Below are positions 1-8,929 of a DNA stretch of 64,000 bases, piece after piece. The notes under the pieces are model-generated. The model did no database searches. It was not told the DNA's origin and saw nothing but the letters and a program-made list of their open reading frames with translations. Numbering within the stretch: the stretch's first letter is position 1; each line of letters begins with the position of its first letter. Origin of the DNA: Aquimarina atlantica. GTDB taxonomy: Bacteria; Bacteroidota; Bacteroidia; Flavobacteriales; Flavobacteriaceae. The stretch lies in NCBI RefSeq assembly GCF_000626715.1, contig NZ_AQRA01000009.1:186001-250000 (forward strand), in the 5' to 3' direction. The translations under genes and the position numbers were made by a program.

Positions 1-45
1 AGCATAGACTTCGGCCAGAATCCATAATAGGTAATGTAACAATGG

Positions 46-65
46 ATCCCAGCCTACGCTGGGAT
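46..65. repeat. Dispersed palindrome, copy 1
   Basis: ATCCCAGC and GCTGGGAT form an 8-bp perfect stem around a CTAC loop. Related palindromes occur near 4041-4066 and 7520-7539. Such elements are common between genes in many bacteria. No gene is visible in 1-405 apart from this element and the repeat at 219-280. Confidence 0.75.
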
Positions 66-218
66 GACAAATAACCATAATCCACAACTTCAAGATTAGC
101 TACCAAAGAACAGGTATTAACACTTGTCGATTTAATATTAAGACAGATGTTTATCATAAACAACATTTTTGCGATCTTTGCGATCTGAATTTGATGTAAG
201 AGTTTGATTTCAAAAAAA

Positions 219-280
219 CCGTCATATTGAGTGATTTTTTGTAGTAAAACGGAGAAAAATTGTATCGAAATTGGGTTTTT
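219..280 (+). repeat. Dispersed CGTCA...TATCGA repeat, copy A
   Basis: The copy runs from CCGTCA-n-TTGAGTGATTTTTT to TATCGAAATTGGGTTTTT. Related copies lie at 4317-4379, inverted at 4418-4456, at 7927-8035 and in shorter form at 32662-32710. This copy sits about 125 bp upstream of the first CHAT gene. It has no coding potential that I can support. Confidence 0.6.
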
Positions 281-405
281 TGATAATTCTGCTGAGCCCT
301 TCGGTAGCCCCAGTACAAGCCTTTCGAAATACAAATTTCTATCAAAAATTACTTTAGTCGATGTGAATTTTGTTATATCTAATTCTGTTTTGTAATTACT
401 TGAAC

Positions 406-3400
406 ATGAGTATTTTTATGCGTTTTTTTAAATTCCTATTTTCTATCAAAATCGTTTTTCTTATTCTTTGTTTAATCTCCGGAGGTACTATTCATGCACA
501 ATCTACACAAGATACCATCATTGCTGCTCGGTATTACTCGAAAGGAGAAGAGTGGTTGGTCGATAGAAAACAAGATAGTGCATTGGTGTATTTCGAGAAA
601 GCATTAGCAATATATAAGCAATCAAACACTCAACAAAGAGTAGCAGATTGTAGTGATAAAATTTCAAAAGCTCACCAGGCCAATTATAATTTTGATCAAG
701 CGATGGTATATGCTAAAAAGGCATTGGCTATACGATTAAAAATTTTTGGTGATAACCACCCCCAAGTGGCATATTCTTATAATAGTATCGGGCATATTCT
801 TAAGCAGCAAGATCAATACGAAGAGGCGATGGAGTATTATCAAAAGGCTTCGGTAATTCAGAGGGATGCTTTTGGGGATAAAGATCATCGTGTGGCCGAT
901 TGTTATCATAATATAGGAACTGTTCATCATGTACTGGCACAATATGATCAGGCAATGGAGCAGTATAACAAGGGGCTAACAATTAGAATAAATACTTTTG
1001 GTGACAAACACCAAAAAATAGCCGATAGTTATATAGATATTGGGACTACTCATTATCATTTGGGAAAATACAATGTAGCGTTAGAGAACTACCAAAGTGC
1101 TTTAGCAATAAGAACTCCTGTTTTTGGGAAAAATAGCCCTGAAGCAGCTTTTTGTTATAATCATATAGGGAATATTCTTGCCTATCAAGATAAACATGAT
1201 AATGCTTTAGAGAATCAGGAAAAAGCATTAGCTATTATGACAGATGTTTTTGGAAAACATCATCCTAATGTTGCGCTTTGTTATGAGAGTATAGGGGTTA
1301 TTTATAGATATAAGGGAAAGCACGATACGGCTTTACAGTTTTTTAATAAAGCATTAGCTATTCTTATCGAAAAACAAGGAGAAAAGCATGTTACGGTTGC
1401 AGATATATATATATTGAGATAGGTCTTATTAATTTTATAAATGGATGGTATGATCAATCTCTAGTTTATTTCCATAAAACCTTAGATATTATAACAAAAG
1501 TATTTCTGAAAGAACACCCTTTTATTGGAATAACATACAATAATATTGGTAGCATTTATAAATCTAAAGGAGAATATAATATAGCTATACAGTATTATAA
1601 AAAGGCTATTACCAACTATATTGATACCTTAGGGAAAAACCATGGTGCTGTAGCTCGTACGTATAACAACATAGCTAATGTTTATAAAACCAAAACAGAA
1701 TACGATCTGGCGTTAAGTTACTATCAAAAGGCACTAACTATACGAATCGATACAAAAGGAGAATATCATTCTGATACCTCATATACGTATCTTGATATGG
1801 GAGATCTTTATGTTTTAAAGAAAGACTATACAACAGCATTACGATTCTATCAAAAAACGTTAAGAGTTCAAAAACGACTATTTAGAGAAAGTCGTTACTA
1901 TATCAGTGATGTTCTTGATAAAATTGCAAACCTGTATATAGAGCAAGAAAAATATGATAAGGCTCTGGAATATCTGCAAAAAAGTATAGTGATCAGGCTT
2001 CGAACCGATGGCGATCACCATCCCAGAACTGCAAAATCGTATAACCAGATAGCAGAGCTGTATCATCAAACTAAACATTATAAAAAGGCGATAGAATATT
2101 ATGAAAAAGCCATTGTTGCTAACATTAATCCTGATAAGAAAAATAGGGATGCAGGTGATTTAAATTCAGAAGATTATATGGATTTAAATATTTTGTTGAG
2201 TACTTTTTATGGAAAAGCTAAGGTGTTGCAAGAACGATTTAGTGTTGATAATAATCTAGATAATCTTAAGGAAAGTATAGTTGTCTATCAGAAAGCAGAT
2301 AATTTAATGCAGGGTATACGAGAATCATTGCATACGTATCAGGATAAAATTGCTTTTGCCAAACAAACTCAAAAAATATATGCAGGAGCTATAGAAGTGC
2401 AATTGTTACGTTATCAAATTGATCAAAAGCAAGAGTCGTTACATCAGGCTTTTAATTATGCCGAAAAAAGTAAGGCGAATACCTTAAAAGAGTTATTAGC
2501 AGACTCTAATGCAAAGAGCTTTGCTGGTTTACCAAAAACAATCCTCGATCTGGAGCAACATCTAAAATCAGAACGCTCTTTCTATATTTCAAAGAGGATA
2601 CAAGAAAGATCCAAACAGATTGTGGATACTGCTAAAATAACAACTTATGAAAATAAACTATTTGATCTTGATAGAAAACAAGATTCTCTTACCCAGGTTA
2701 TAGAAAAAAACTATCCTAAATATTACCAGTTAAAACATCAAAACAGGATCATATCTGTTGTTGGTATCCAGGAAAAATTAAATGAGAATACTACACTGTT
2801 AGAGTTTTTTGTGTCAGATAGCAGTACCTATGTATTTACGATTTCTAAAAAAGAGATAAAAGTATCGACGCTACACACCCCAGAACTCAACAAGGATATT
2901 GAAGCGCTAAGAGCTGCTATTGTTGCTAAAAACACGATACTGTTTAAGACGATTTCCTATGCGTTGTACAATCAATTAATAGCTCCTGTAAAAGATCAAA
3001 TAAAAGGAGATCAACTTATTGTTGTCCCAGATGGTTCGTTATGGCATCTTAATTTTGATTTGTTGCTCACTCAAAATGATTTATCATACGATCCTAAAGC
3101 GCTATCATACCTCCTTAGAGAATATGCTATAAGCTACGCCAGTTCTGCGAATTTGTTGTTTGCTCCTTTTAAAAGTGATTTGCAATCCAAAAAACGGCAA
3201 GAATGCCTTGCATTTTCTTTTTCTGATGGTGAGATTATAGATACAAATACAATGAGCCTGGCTGCACTAAGAGCTACTAATTATGATTTACCGGGAACCC
3301 GTAAAGAGATCAAAGCAATCTCAGATATTATCGATGGGCAATATTATTTCGGGTCACAAGCAATAGAAGCTAACTTTAAGAAAAATGCCGGTCAATATAA

Positions 3401-3956
3401 CATCCTGCATTTAGCATTGCATGGTGATGTAGATAACGAACATCCCGAAAATTCTAAACTCCTGTTTACCAAAGGTAATGATAGTATAGAGGATAGTTAT
3501 CTGTATAGCTATGAGTTGTTTGCTATGAATATCCCTGCAGAACTCACTGTACTTAGTGCCTGCAATACCGGATCGGGAAAAATAGCCAAGGGAGAAGGGA
3601 TTATGAGCCTGGGTAATGCTTTTCAGTATGCAGGGACTAAAAGTTTATTATTGAGTAGTTGGGAAATATCTGATCAAACCACTCCCGAATTGATGAAATA
3701 TTTTTATACCAATCTTAAAGCAGGAATGCATAAAGCCAAAGCATTGCAGCAAGCTAAGATACAATATCTCAATACGGCACATATCAATCGAACAGGTCCC
3801 TTTTATTGGGGAGGGTTCTATTTGGTTGGCGATTCGTCTCCAATTCCTTTTAAAGATGATACGATGTTGTATTGGGTTATAGGGCTTGGAGTATTGATAG
3901 TATTCTGTGTAGGTGTACTCTGGTATCAGAGAAAAAGAAAAAATACGAGACAGTAG
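406..3956 (+). pseudogene. TPR-CHAT protein, split by a frameshift in an (AT)6 tract
   Basis: This is an exported protein with a signal peptide, an array of about 42-residue TPR repeats of the kinesin-light-chain type, a CHAT (caspase-like) domain and a C-terminal transmembrane helix just before the end. The first frame stops at 1422. The second is open from 1413 and continues the TPR array without a gap, as in the intact paralogue at 32724. Removing one AT from the (AT)6 tract at 1403-1414 restores a protein of about 1182 residues, against 1187 in the paralogue. The CHAT His (in LHGD, codon at 3420) and Cys (in SACNTG, codon at 3561) are both present. The ATG at 406 or 418 is a better start than the TTG at 370. 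It could be a true pseudogene, a slip-switched gene, or an assembly error. CHAT proteases cleave partner proteins; no partner is evident here. Confidence 0.85.
1403..1414. repeat. (AT)6 microsatellite at the frameshift
   Basis: Six AT units lie inside the TPR coding region. With five units the reading frame is continuous (…ADIYIEIGL…); with six, translation ends at the TAG at 1420-1422. Confidence 0.85.
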
Positions 3957-4040
3957 TAAAACGTCTACCATCTTAACTCGTAATGTTGTTTGGTTTTATA
4001 GTGTAAGTCTGAGTCGAAGAGCTTGTCATTCCGGTTACTT

Positions 4041-4066
4041 GTCATCCCAGCGTAGGCTGGAATCCA
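4041..4066. repeat. Dispersed palindrome, copy 2
   Basis: ATCCCAGC-GTAG-GCTGGAAT is the inverted orientation of the palindrome at 46-65, with one mismatch. It lies just downstream of the first CHAT gene. It gives rise to spurious minus-strand reading frames. Confidence 0.7.
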
Positions 4067-4130
4067 CAATTTGACGATTATCTGTTGAAGGAATATTTCA
4101 TGTAAAAGTCTATCTTTTATAAGGTATAGT

Positions 4131-4280
4131 ATATGAATACCTTCCCTTTGCAGTAAGAAAAGACTTCCCTGCACTCTTTTTGTCGATCATCAGCATAAGG
4201 ATACTTTTTCTCGTAACAAGATAAGGCTCCATCGCTGTGGGGAGAGCTCAACCCTGTGCGCGGGCTAGTAATAGTAATAA
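4131..4280 (+). repeat. GC-richer repeat downstream of the first CHAT gene
   Basis: The stretch contains AAGGCTCC-n-TCGCTG and CTGTGCGCGG followed by AGTAATAG. The same words in the same order lie at 37060-37125, downstream of the second CHAT gene. It is richer in G+C than its surroundings and shows no convincing gene. Confidence 0.6.
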
Positions 4281-4316
4281 TCTGAGTTTCGATTAATATT
4301 TCAAGGGGTATAAAAA

Positions 4317-4456
4317 CCGTCAATTCGAGTGAATTTTACGATTAGAATGAGTAAAATTTGTATCGAGAATAGGTTTTTAGTATTGAAATGCTTACCATCT
4401 TGAGTTTATCGAAAGGTCGATACAAAATTCTTAACAGAATTTCACTCAAACTGACG
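4317..4456. repeat. Inverted pair of the CGTCA...TATCGA repeat
   Basis: A forward copy at 4317-4379 and a reverse-complement copy at 4418-4456 face each other. The shared words are CGTCA-n-GAGTGAA at the outer ends and TGTATCGA at the inner ends. The pair could form a long imperfect cruciform or RNA hairpin. Confidence 0.6.
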
Positions 4457-4480
4457 CATTTCAGATTAATCGAGGTGAAT

Positions 4481-4521
4481 AGGGGGAAAACACCCTTTTG
4501 GTAGCAGGGGTAAATGCCCCT
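4481..4521. promoter_or_regulatory. G-run/C-run element upstream of the small-protein/kinase operon
   Basis: The element has AGGGGG, then CACCCTTTTGG, then AGGGG-TAAATG-CCCCT, a 5-bp inverted repeat with a 6-nt spacer. It lies about 180 bp upstream of the gene at 4698. It stands out in AT-rich DNA and could be a regulator site or a small RNA hairpin. Its function is unknown. Confidence 0.35.
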
Positions 4522-4697
4522 TGTAATATTTTTTATATTTTTTTTAAGTGCTTTAGGGTGTTGAAAAACAGGAGTTTGATGCTGTTTAGGGCATGTGTGG
4601 TTTTTGAATTTAAGGTAGGGTGTATTTGCTTTGCTGTATGTTTTTTGGATATATTAGCGTAAGTCTAACCTAATTTAATCTAAAATTATATAACGTT

Positions 4698-5120
4698 ATG
4701 GGAAAAGAACTACCAAAAAAAGGGAAAAAAGGTGGAAAGCCTAAAAAATGTATTAGCGTAGAAGAAGCAAAAGAGCTACAACATGTATGGTGCTGTACCC
4801 GAACACCAGAAATAGATAAGTGTATAGGATTTGAGGACGCTCGAGAATTTCATTGGAGTGTTGAAGAATTACAGGAATATCTTAAGTATGTAAAGAAAAA
4901 ATCTAAAAAACAAGGGATTGATAATCCAGGGATTCGAATGTATTTTGGTGCGTACCCAGAGTCTAAATGTAAAACTAAGAAAGGATATGCAACGATCTTT
5001 TTAGCACCAACAGGAGCACCAGCAGGTGAGATGGGGAAAGGCGGTGATAGTGCACCTAATAATTATGGTATTGAACCATACAATAGAGGAGGGACAGGTC
5101 ATCCGCCAATTGGATATTAA
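4698..5120 (+). CDS. Small lysine- and cysteine-containing protein of unknown function
   Basis: This is a 140-residue soluble protein with no signal peptide. The N-terminal 17 residues are very basic (GK/KK-rich). A WCCTRTPE motif follows near residue 32. A central segment (about residues 76-103) contains RMYFGAYPE and GYATIFLAPTG, and the C-terminus is Gly/Pro/Asn-rich. I do not recognise a named family. It starts the group of genes that runs into a membrane protein, a sensor kinase and, further on, a LuxR-type regulator, with only 1 bp to the next start. That tight spacing suggests co-expression, perhaps as an accessory protein of the signalling pair. Nothing in the sequence shows a catalytic site. 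Confidence 0.8.
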   Translation: MGKELPKKGKKGGKPKKCISVEEAKELQHVWCCTRTPEIDKCIGFEDAREFHWSVEELQEYLKYVKKKSKKQGIDNPGIRMYFGAYPESKCKTKKGYATIFLAPTGAPAGEMGKGGDSAPNNYGIEPYNRGGTGHPPIGY

Positions 5121-5121
5121 T

Positions 5122-5814
5122 ATGTTCTTAATAGTCATTAATTTTTTTGAAATCGCTGCTGCGATTGTTGGAACTATATATATAACAAAGTATCGAGAAG
5201 ATCATTTTTTTCGATACTTTGTTTATTTTCTTTGGTTTTCTGCTTTTGTTGATACTGTATTTGGTTGGTTGCCAACACTTATTCACTACACGGAGCAATT
5301 TTCCTTTTTGAAAGGTACCATTTTTTCAAATAATCAATGGTCTTATAATGTATTTGATTTAATTAATTTTTCTTTTTATTTATTATTTTTCATACATTTT
5401 ATTGATTCTTATAAAGTAAAAAAAACAGGTGTGTATATACTAATTGGATATATAACAACTTCACTATTAAATTTGGTTTTCTCGGGAAAATTTTTTGAAG
5501 CCCCTATGATTTATAATTTAATATCAGGAACGTTGTTGTTAATATTGTTCATTATTATTTATTATTATAGGATACTGCAAAGTGAAAGAATTCTAGATTT
5601 TTATAAGATGATGCCGTTTTATGTTTCGGTAGGGGCTTTGGTATTTCATATTATAGTTAATCCTGTTTTTATATATGGGGAATACTATAATAATGACAAA
5701 AGTCCAGAATTTGTTCAGGTTTATCGAATAATTCTTACTGCAGCAAATATTTTTATGTATACTTGTTATATTATTGGTTTTATTGTATGCTCGCGAAGGA
5801 ACAAATCTTATTAA
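5122..5814 (+). CDS. Polytopic membrane protein of unknown function
   Basis: The product has 230 residues and about six or seven hydrophobic helices, with short charged loops (for example KYREDHF and SYKVKKTG). An upstream GTG at 5026 is open in the same frame, but it would overlap the preceding gene by 95 bp and give a non-hydrophobic start. The ATG at 5122 directly after that gene's stop is preferred, with the N-terminus MFLIVINFFEIAAAIVG. The kinase gene begins inside its last 28 bp. The kinase has a single membrane helix and no large sensor domain, so this protein could be its membrane sensor partner. That is inference from gene order only. Confidence 0.8.
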   Translation: MFLIVINFFEIAAAIVGTIYITKYREDHFFRYFVYFLWFSAFVDTVFGWLPTLIHYTEQFSFLKGTIFSNNQWSYNVFDLINFSFYLLFFIHFIDSYKVKKTGVYILIGYITTSLLNLVFSGKFFEAPMIYNLISGTLLLILFIIIYYYRILQSERILDFYKMMPFYVSVGALVFHIIVNPVFIYGEYYNNDKSPEFVQVYRIILTAANIFMYTCYIIGFIVCSRRNKSY

Positions 5815-6569
5815 TAATCTATTTTACCATTATTATTATGTTTTTTGTAGTATTTGGTATCATATTCTTTGTAGCGTTTCAACGTCGAAAAAACAAACTA
5901 CTGCTGGATAAACTAAGAGCAGAGCAACGTTTTGAAGATGAGATTTTTAAGTCCCGTATAGAGATACAGGAACAGGCACTTAAAAATGTAAGCTGGGAGC
6001 TTCATGATAATATCGGGCAATTGTTATCTACGGCAGTGATGCAGATTAATATTATGGGAGCCACCATAGAGGGTACAGCATCAGAATCACTACAAGATGT
6101 TAGAAAATTAGTAGGAGACAGCCTGCAAGAGATACGTACCTTATCTAAAACCTTAAATCACGAGGTGATTCAAAATGTAGGGTTAGAAAAATCGATTACT
6201 GTAGAGCTCAAGCGTTTTGAGAAACTTAATTTTTTAACACCTTCACTTACTGTAAAAGGAGAAGAAGTATATATAAACCCCAAAGATGAGATTATCCTAT
6301 ATCGTATCATTCAGGAATTTTTCTCTAATACGATAAAGCATGCAGAGGCTTCAAACCTCGAAGTAGCACTAGAGTATACTCCAGAAACTCTCAATATTAG
6401 AGTACAGGATGATGGGGTTGGGTTTGATCCTAAGTCGGTTCAGGCAAATTCTGGTTTGCTTAATATGAAAAGCCGTGCGGCTTTGGTAAATGCAAAACTC
6501 GACTATACCTCTTCACCAGGAAAAGGAGTTATACTTACCTTGTCATATCCTATACAACTTAACGATTGA
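5787..6569 (+). CDS. Sensor histidine kinase, HisKA_3 (NarX/DesK-like) type
   Basis: This is a 260-residue kinase. One N-terminal transmembrane helix (about residues 7-29) is followed by a short coiled linker. The dimerisation/phosphoacceptor helix contains SWELHDNIGQLLS, the HisKA_3 signature with its His, and a HATPase_c domain carries DDGVGFDP and a late SGLLNMKSRA segment. There is no periplasmic sensor domain. The start is set at ATG 5787 (MLAKEQ), overlapping the membrane-protein gene by 28 bp; a start at 5763 is open but overlaps more. The natural partner is the LuxR-type regulator 247 bp downstream. Confidence 0.92.
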   Translation: MLAKEQILLIIYFTIIIMFFVVFGIIFFVAFQRRKNKLLLDKLRAEQRFEDEIFKSRIEIQEQALKNVSWELHDNIGQLLSTAVMQINIMGATIEGTASESLQDVRKLVGDSLQEIRTLSKTLNHEVIQNVGLEKSITVELKRFEKLNFLTPSLTVKGEEVYINPKDEIILYRIIQEFFSNTIKHAEASNLEVALEYTPETLNIRVQDDGVGFDPKSVQANSGLLNMKSRAALVNAKLDYTSSPGKGVILTLSYPIQLND

Positions 6570-6816
6570 TTTAATACATTTGTACTTAAGAAGAAGTAAT
6601 GCTTCAATGTAGATACTTATAAAGTTTAAACATTTGAAAAATAGGTAATTAGTACAAAACGTAATACAGATAAAAGGAGCCATTCTTAACTAATATCGAT
6701 ACCATCCAAAGCGTATAATGGCGAATTTGATCTGACAATTAATAAACAATGAAGTGATTTAAGCATTTTTATAGCGAATTGAAAAAGGCTTAGATTGCTT
6801 CAATAAAAAAAAACAG

Positions 6817-7467
6817 ATGAAGAAGAAGACTATAGTTATTGTCGATGATCATCTTTTATTTGCACAATCACTAGAAAGTTTAATATCTAAACTTGAAGAA
6901 TATGAGGTGTTGGCTATTCTAAAAAACGGAAAAGAGCTTACTCAATATTATTTACATAAAAGAAAGACACCAGATCTTATTCTTTTGGATGTAAAAATGC
7001 CTGTGATGGATGGTGTGCAAACGATGCAATGGCTTAAAGAAAATCGACCAGATCAAAAAGTGCTGGCACTAACAATGGAGGATGACGAAGAAACCATTAT
7101 TAGAATGCTTAGGGCGGGAGCCAAAGGATACTTGCTAAAAGATATACACCCCGAAAATTTTGAATTTGCCATGAAGATGGTGATAGAACAAGGATTTTAT
7201 TATTCGGGTAAAATAGAAACCGCACTACGTAATTCTGAAGAAGCCGGAGGCAGTAAAAACCTACAGGAAAAATTAACCGATAAGGAACGAGTGTTTTTAA
7301 AATACGCATGTTCAGAACTTACGTACAGGAGTATCGCCGCAGAAATGGGCTTGAGTCCTAAAACGATAGAGAATTATAGAGAAACGGTTTTTAAGAAGCT
7401 AGAAGTAAAAACCAGGGTAGGTCTCGTGATCTATTGCATGAAAAATAAACTTTTTAAGATTGAGTAA
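6817..7467 (+). CDS. LuxR/NarL-family response regulator
   Basis: The 216-residue protein has a receiver domain with an acidic pocket at D10-D11, the phosphoacceptor D58 in LLDVKMP, and the conserved Lys in GYLLKD. It ends in a LuxR-type helix-turn-helix (LTDKERVFLKYAC…YRSIAAEMGLSPKTIENY). It binds DNA and is very probably phosphorylated by the kinase encoded just upstream. The 247-bp gap before it could hold its own promoter. Target genes are not shown by the sequence; the G-run/C-run element at 4481-4521 upstream of the group is one candidate for autoregulation. Confidence 0.93.
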   Translation: MKKKTIVIVDDHLLFAQSLESLISKLEEYEVLAILKNGKELTQYYLHKRKTPDLILLDVKMPVMDGVQTMQWLKENRPDQKVLALTMEDDEETIIRMLRAGAKGYLLKDIHPENFEFAMKMVIEQGFYYSGKIETALRNSEEAGGSKNLQEKLTDKERVFLKYACSELTYRSIAAEMGLSPKTIENYRETVFKKLEVKTRVGLVIYCMKNKLFKIE

Positions 7468-7472
7468 AACCC

Positions 7473-7640
7473 TGTTTTGAAAAGCTTGTAAAGCGCATTC
7501 AAAATGGTTGGTTGAACCAATCCCAGTGTAGACTGGGATCCAATTGTAGAGAAGAGGGTATCTTTGTTTTGAAAAGCTTGAAAAGTGCATTCAAAATAGC
7601 AGGTCGAACCCACTCTAGTGTAGACCTGATTTCAATGCTC
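7473..7640. repeat. Two diverged tandem copies of a 92-bp unit containing the dispersed palindrome
   Basis: The first unit starts TGTTTTGAAAAGCTTG at 7473 and the second starts with the same word at 7565. Both continue with GCATTCAAAAT and a GTGTAGAC core. The first holds an intact palindrome, ATCCCAGT-GTAG-ACTGGGAT (7520-7539); in the second it has decayed. No gene is visible from 7468 to 8271. Confidence 0.7.
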
Positions 7641-7826
7641 CTGATAATTTTTATCTAACGCAGGTATTTGACGTTTAAAAGCGGTGCTTTTCAATTTTTT
7701 TCCACCAGTATAAGATTTATTTTGCGTTAAAAAACCTTGAAGCCTTGGAAAGGTTTTAGTAAAAGAAATTTGGTTTTCAATAAAATTGAAAAATACCTTG
7801 GAAAAAACGCCTTTTCTTTTGTTTCG

Positions 7827-7850
7827 TTTTCTTTGGGCGAACAAAGAAAA
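7827..7850. repeat. TTTTCTTTG-GGCGAA-CAAAGAAAA hairpin
   Basis: This is a perfect 9-bp stem with a GGCGAA loop, flanked by further T-rich and A-rich arms. It is an intergenic palindrome in the repeat-rich stretch after the regulator gene and could serve as a weak terminator. Confidence 0.55.
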
Positions 7851-7926
7851 TGAAAAAGGCTGACTAATAGAAAGGACTCTATAATTGATCTACGGTATTT
7901 ATTTGAGAGCCGTGTGATTATTAGAT

Positions 7927-8035
7927 ACGTCAAATCGAGTGATTTTTTGAAATGATAATGAAAAAAAATGCACTTCGACAAGGCTTGTCTTGAGTATACC
8001 AAAAGGCTCAGTGAACCTATCGAGATTAGGTTTTT
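7927..8035 (+). repeat. Dispersed CGTCA...TATCGA repeat, longer copy
   Basis: The copy runs from ACGTCAAATCGAGTGATTTT to CTATCGAGATTAGGTTTTT. It is longer than the others because of a central insert containing CTTCGACAAGGCTTG and AAAGGCTCAGTGAACC. Confidence 0.6.
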
Positions 8036-8271
8036 ATAAGAAAATAATTCAACTTCTTAAATTCTATATTAAGTATTGAGTTAATTAACATTTTTCATGT
8101 AAAATATGTATTTATACGTTGTTATTATTGAGTATTTAATGAGTTAAAATGTTAAAATATTGAAATATGCGCTATTCTTGGTAAGATAGTATTAAGTGTT
8201 GCTAGTATAGTATATTTCAGTGGCTTAGAATAGCGTTAATTTTGTGCACTAACACAAAACTTAACTATCTA

Positions 8272-8585
8272 ATGAAAACTACAAACATGTTTTTATCGAT
8301 TCTAATGGGGTTGATAATTTGGCCGATTATGGGTCAACACCAAAAAGAAAAGAGTTGCTCATTCGAGGAAACTCAGCAAGAATACTACGAACAGAACCCG
8401 GAGGCTTTTGAAAAAGCTAAAGAATTTGAAAAAATACTTCAAAAACAAGCCTTACTAAAAAAAACAAAACCCTGGCAAAGCAGCAGAGTTTAGTACATCA
8501 AAAGAAGCAAACCAAAACAGTTCAGTTTAATGCAAATCAATTAAATACGGGACTGTATTTGGAAACTGTTACGCTAGGAAAATGA
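8272..8585 (+). pseudogene. Remnant of a secreted metalloprotease-like gene
   Basis: The ATG at 8272 begins a signal peptide (MKTTNMFLSI…IMGQ), followed by CSFEETQQEYYEQNPEAFEK. That segment resembles the propeptide start of flavobacterial secreted zinc proteases. The frame stops at 8493. In another frame, 8493-8585 encodes KTVQFNANQLNTGLYLETVT ending in LGK, which resembles the last strands of a T9SS sorting tail. The simplest reading is that the catalytic middle was deleted, leaving both ends of a secreted protein. A short 73-residue product from the first frame alone is the alternative. Positions 8586-8929 contain nothing else I can support. Confidence 0.5.
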
Positions 8586-8929
8586 ATAGATTTGGTAAGA
8601 ATTATAGTCTAATAATCCTTAACTGAAATAGACTGTTTATTTTCGACCTTAGCAGTAAGGTGTAGAACATAACGAGTGGTTTTAATCTAATACAATCCCC
8701 CTTGAAATCAAATCAAGAGAGGTTGTTAAAATTCTTCAATTTTTTAATCACCATTAAGTTTAGGTTATGAATTCACAAAAATCATTAGTAAAGAATAGCA
8801 GTATGTGTGCTATTCGACGAAAGTATTGTTGCTAAAAGTTGCAGTGAGTTTTCCAATTCATTGCTTGCTTCTGCAAAAGGTGTTGATTCCCATTTATCAA
8901 CAACTTCATTAACTATTAAAAATTAAATC

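Noticed and set aside
154..345. Minus-strand 63-codon frame before the first CHAT gene
   Set aside because: It falls across the dispersed repeat and has no protein-like pattern.
3965..4323. Minus-strand frames with a WIPAYAGMT-like stretch
   Set aside because: The stretch is the dispersed CCCAGC palindrome read as protein, seen in many unrelated genomes.
5026..5121. GTG start extending the membrane protein upstream
   Set aside because: It would overlap the preceding gene by 95 bp and is not hydrophobic; ATG 5122 fits better.
7399..8002. Several minus-strand frames in the gap after the LuxR-type regulator
   Set aside because: They coincide with tandem and dispersed repeats and overlap one another.
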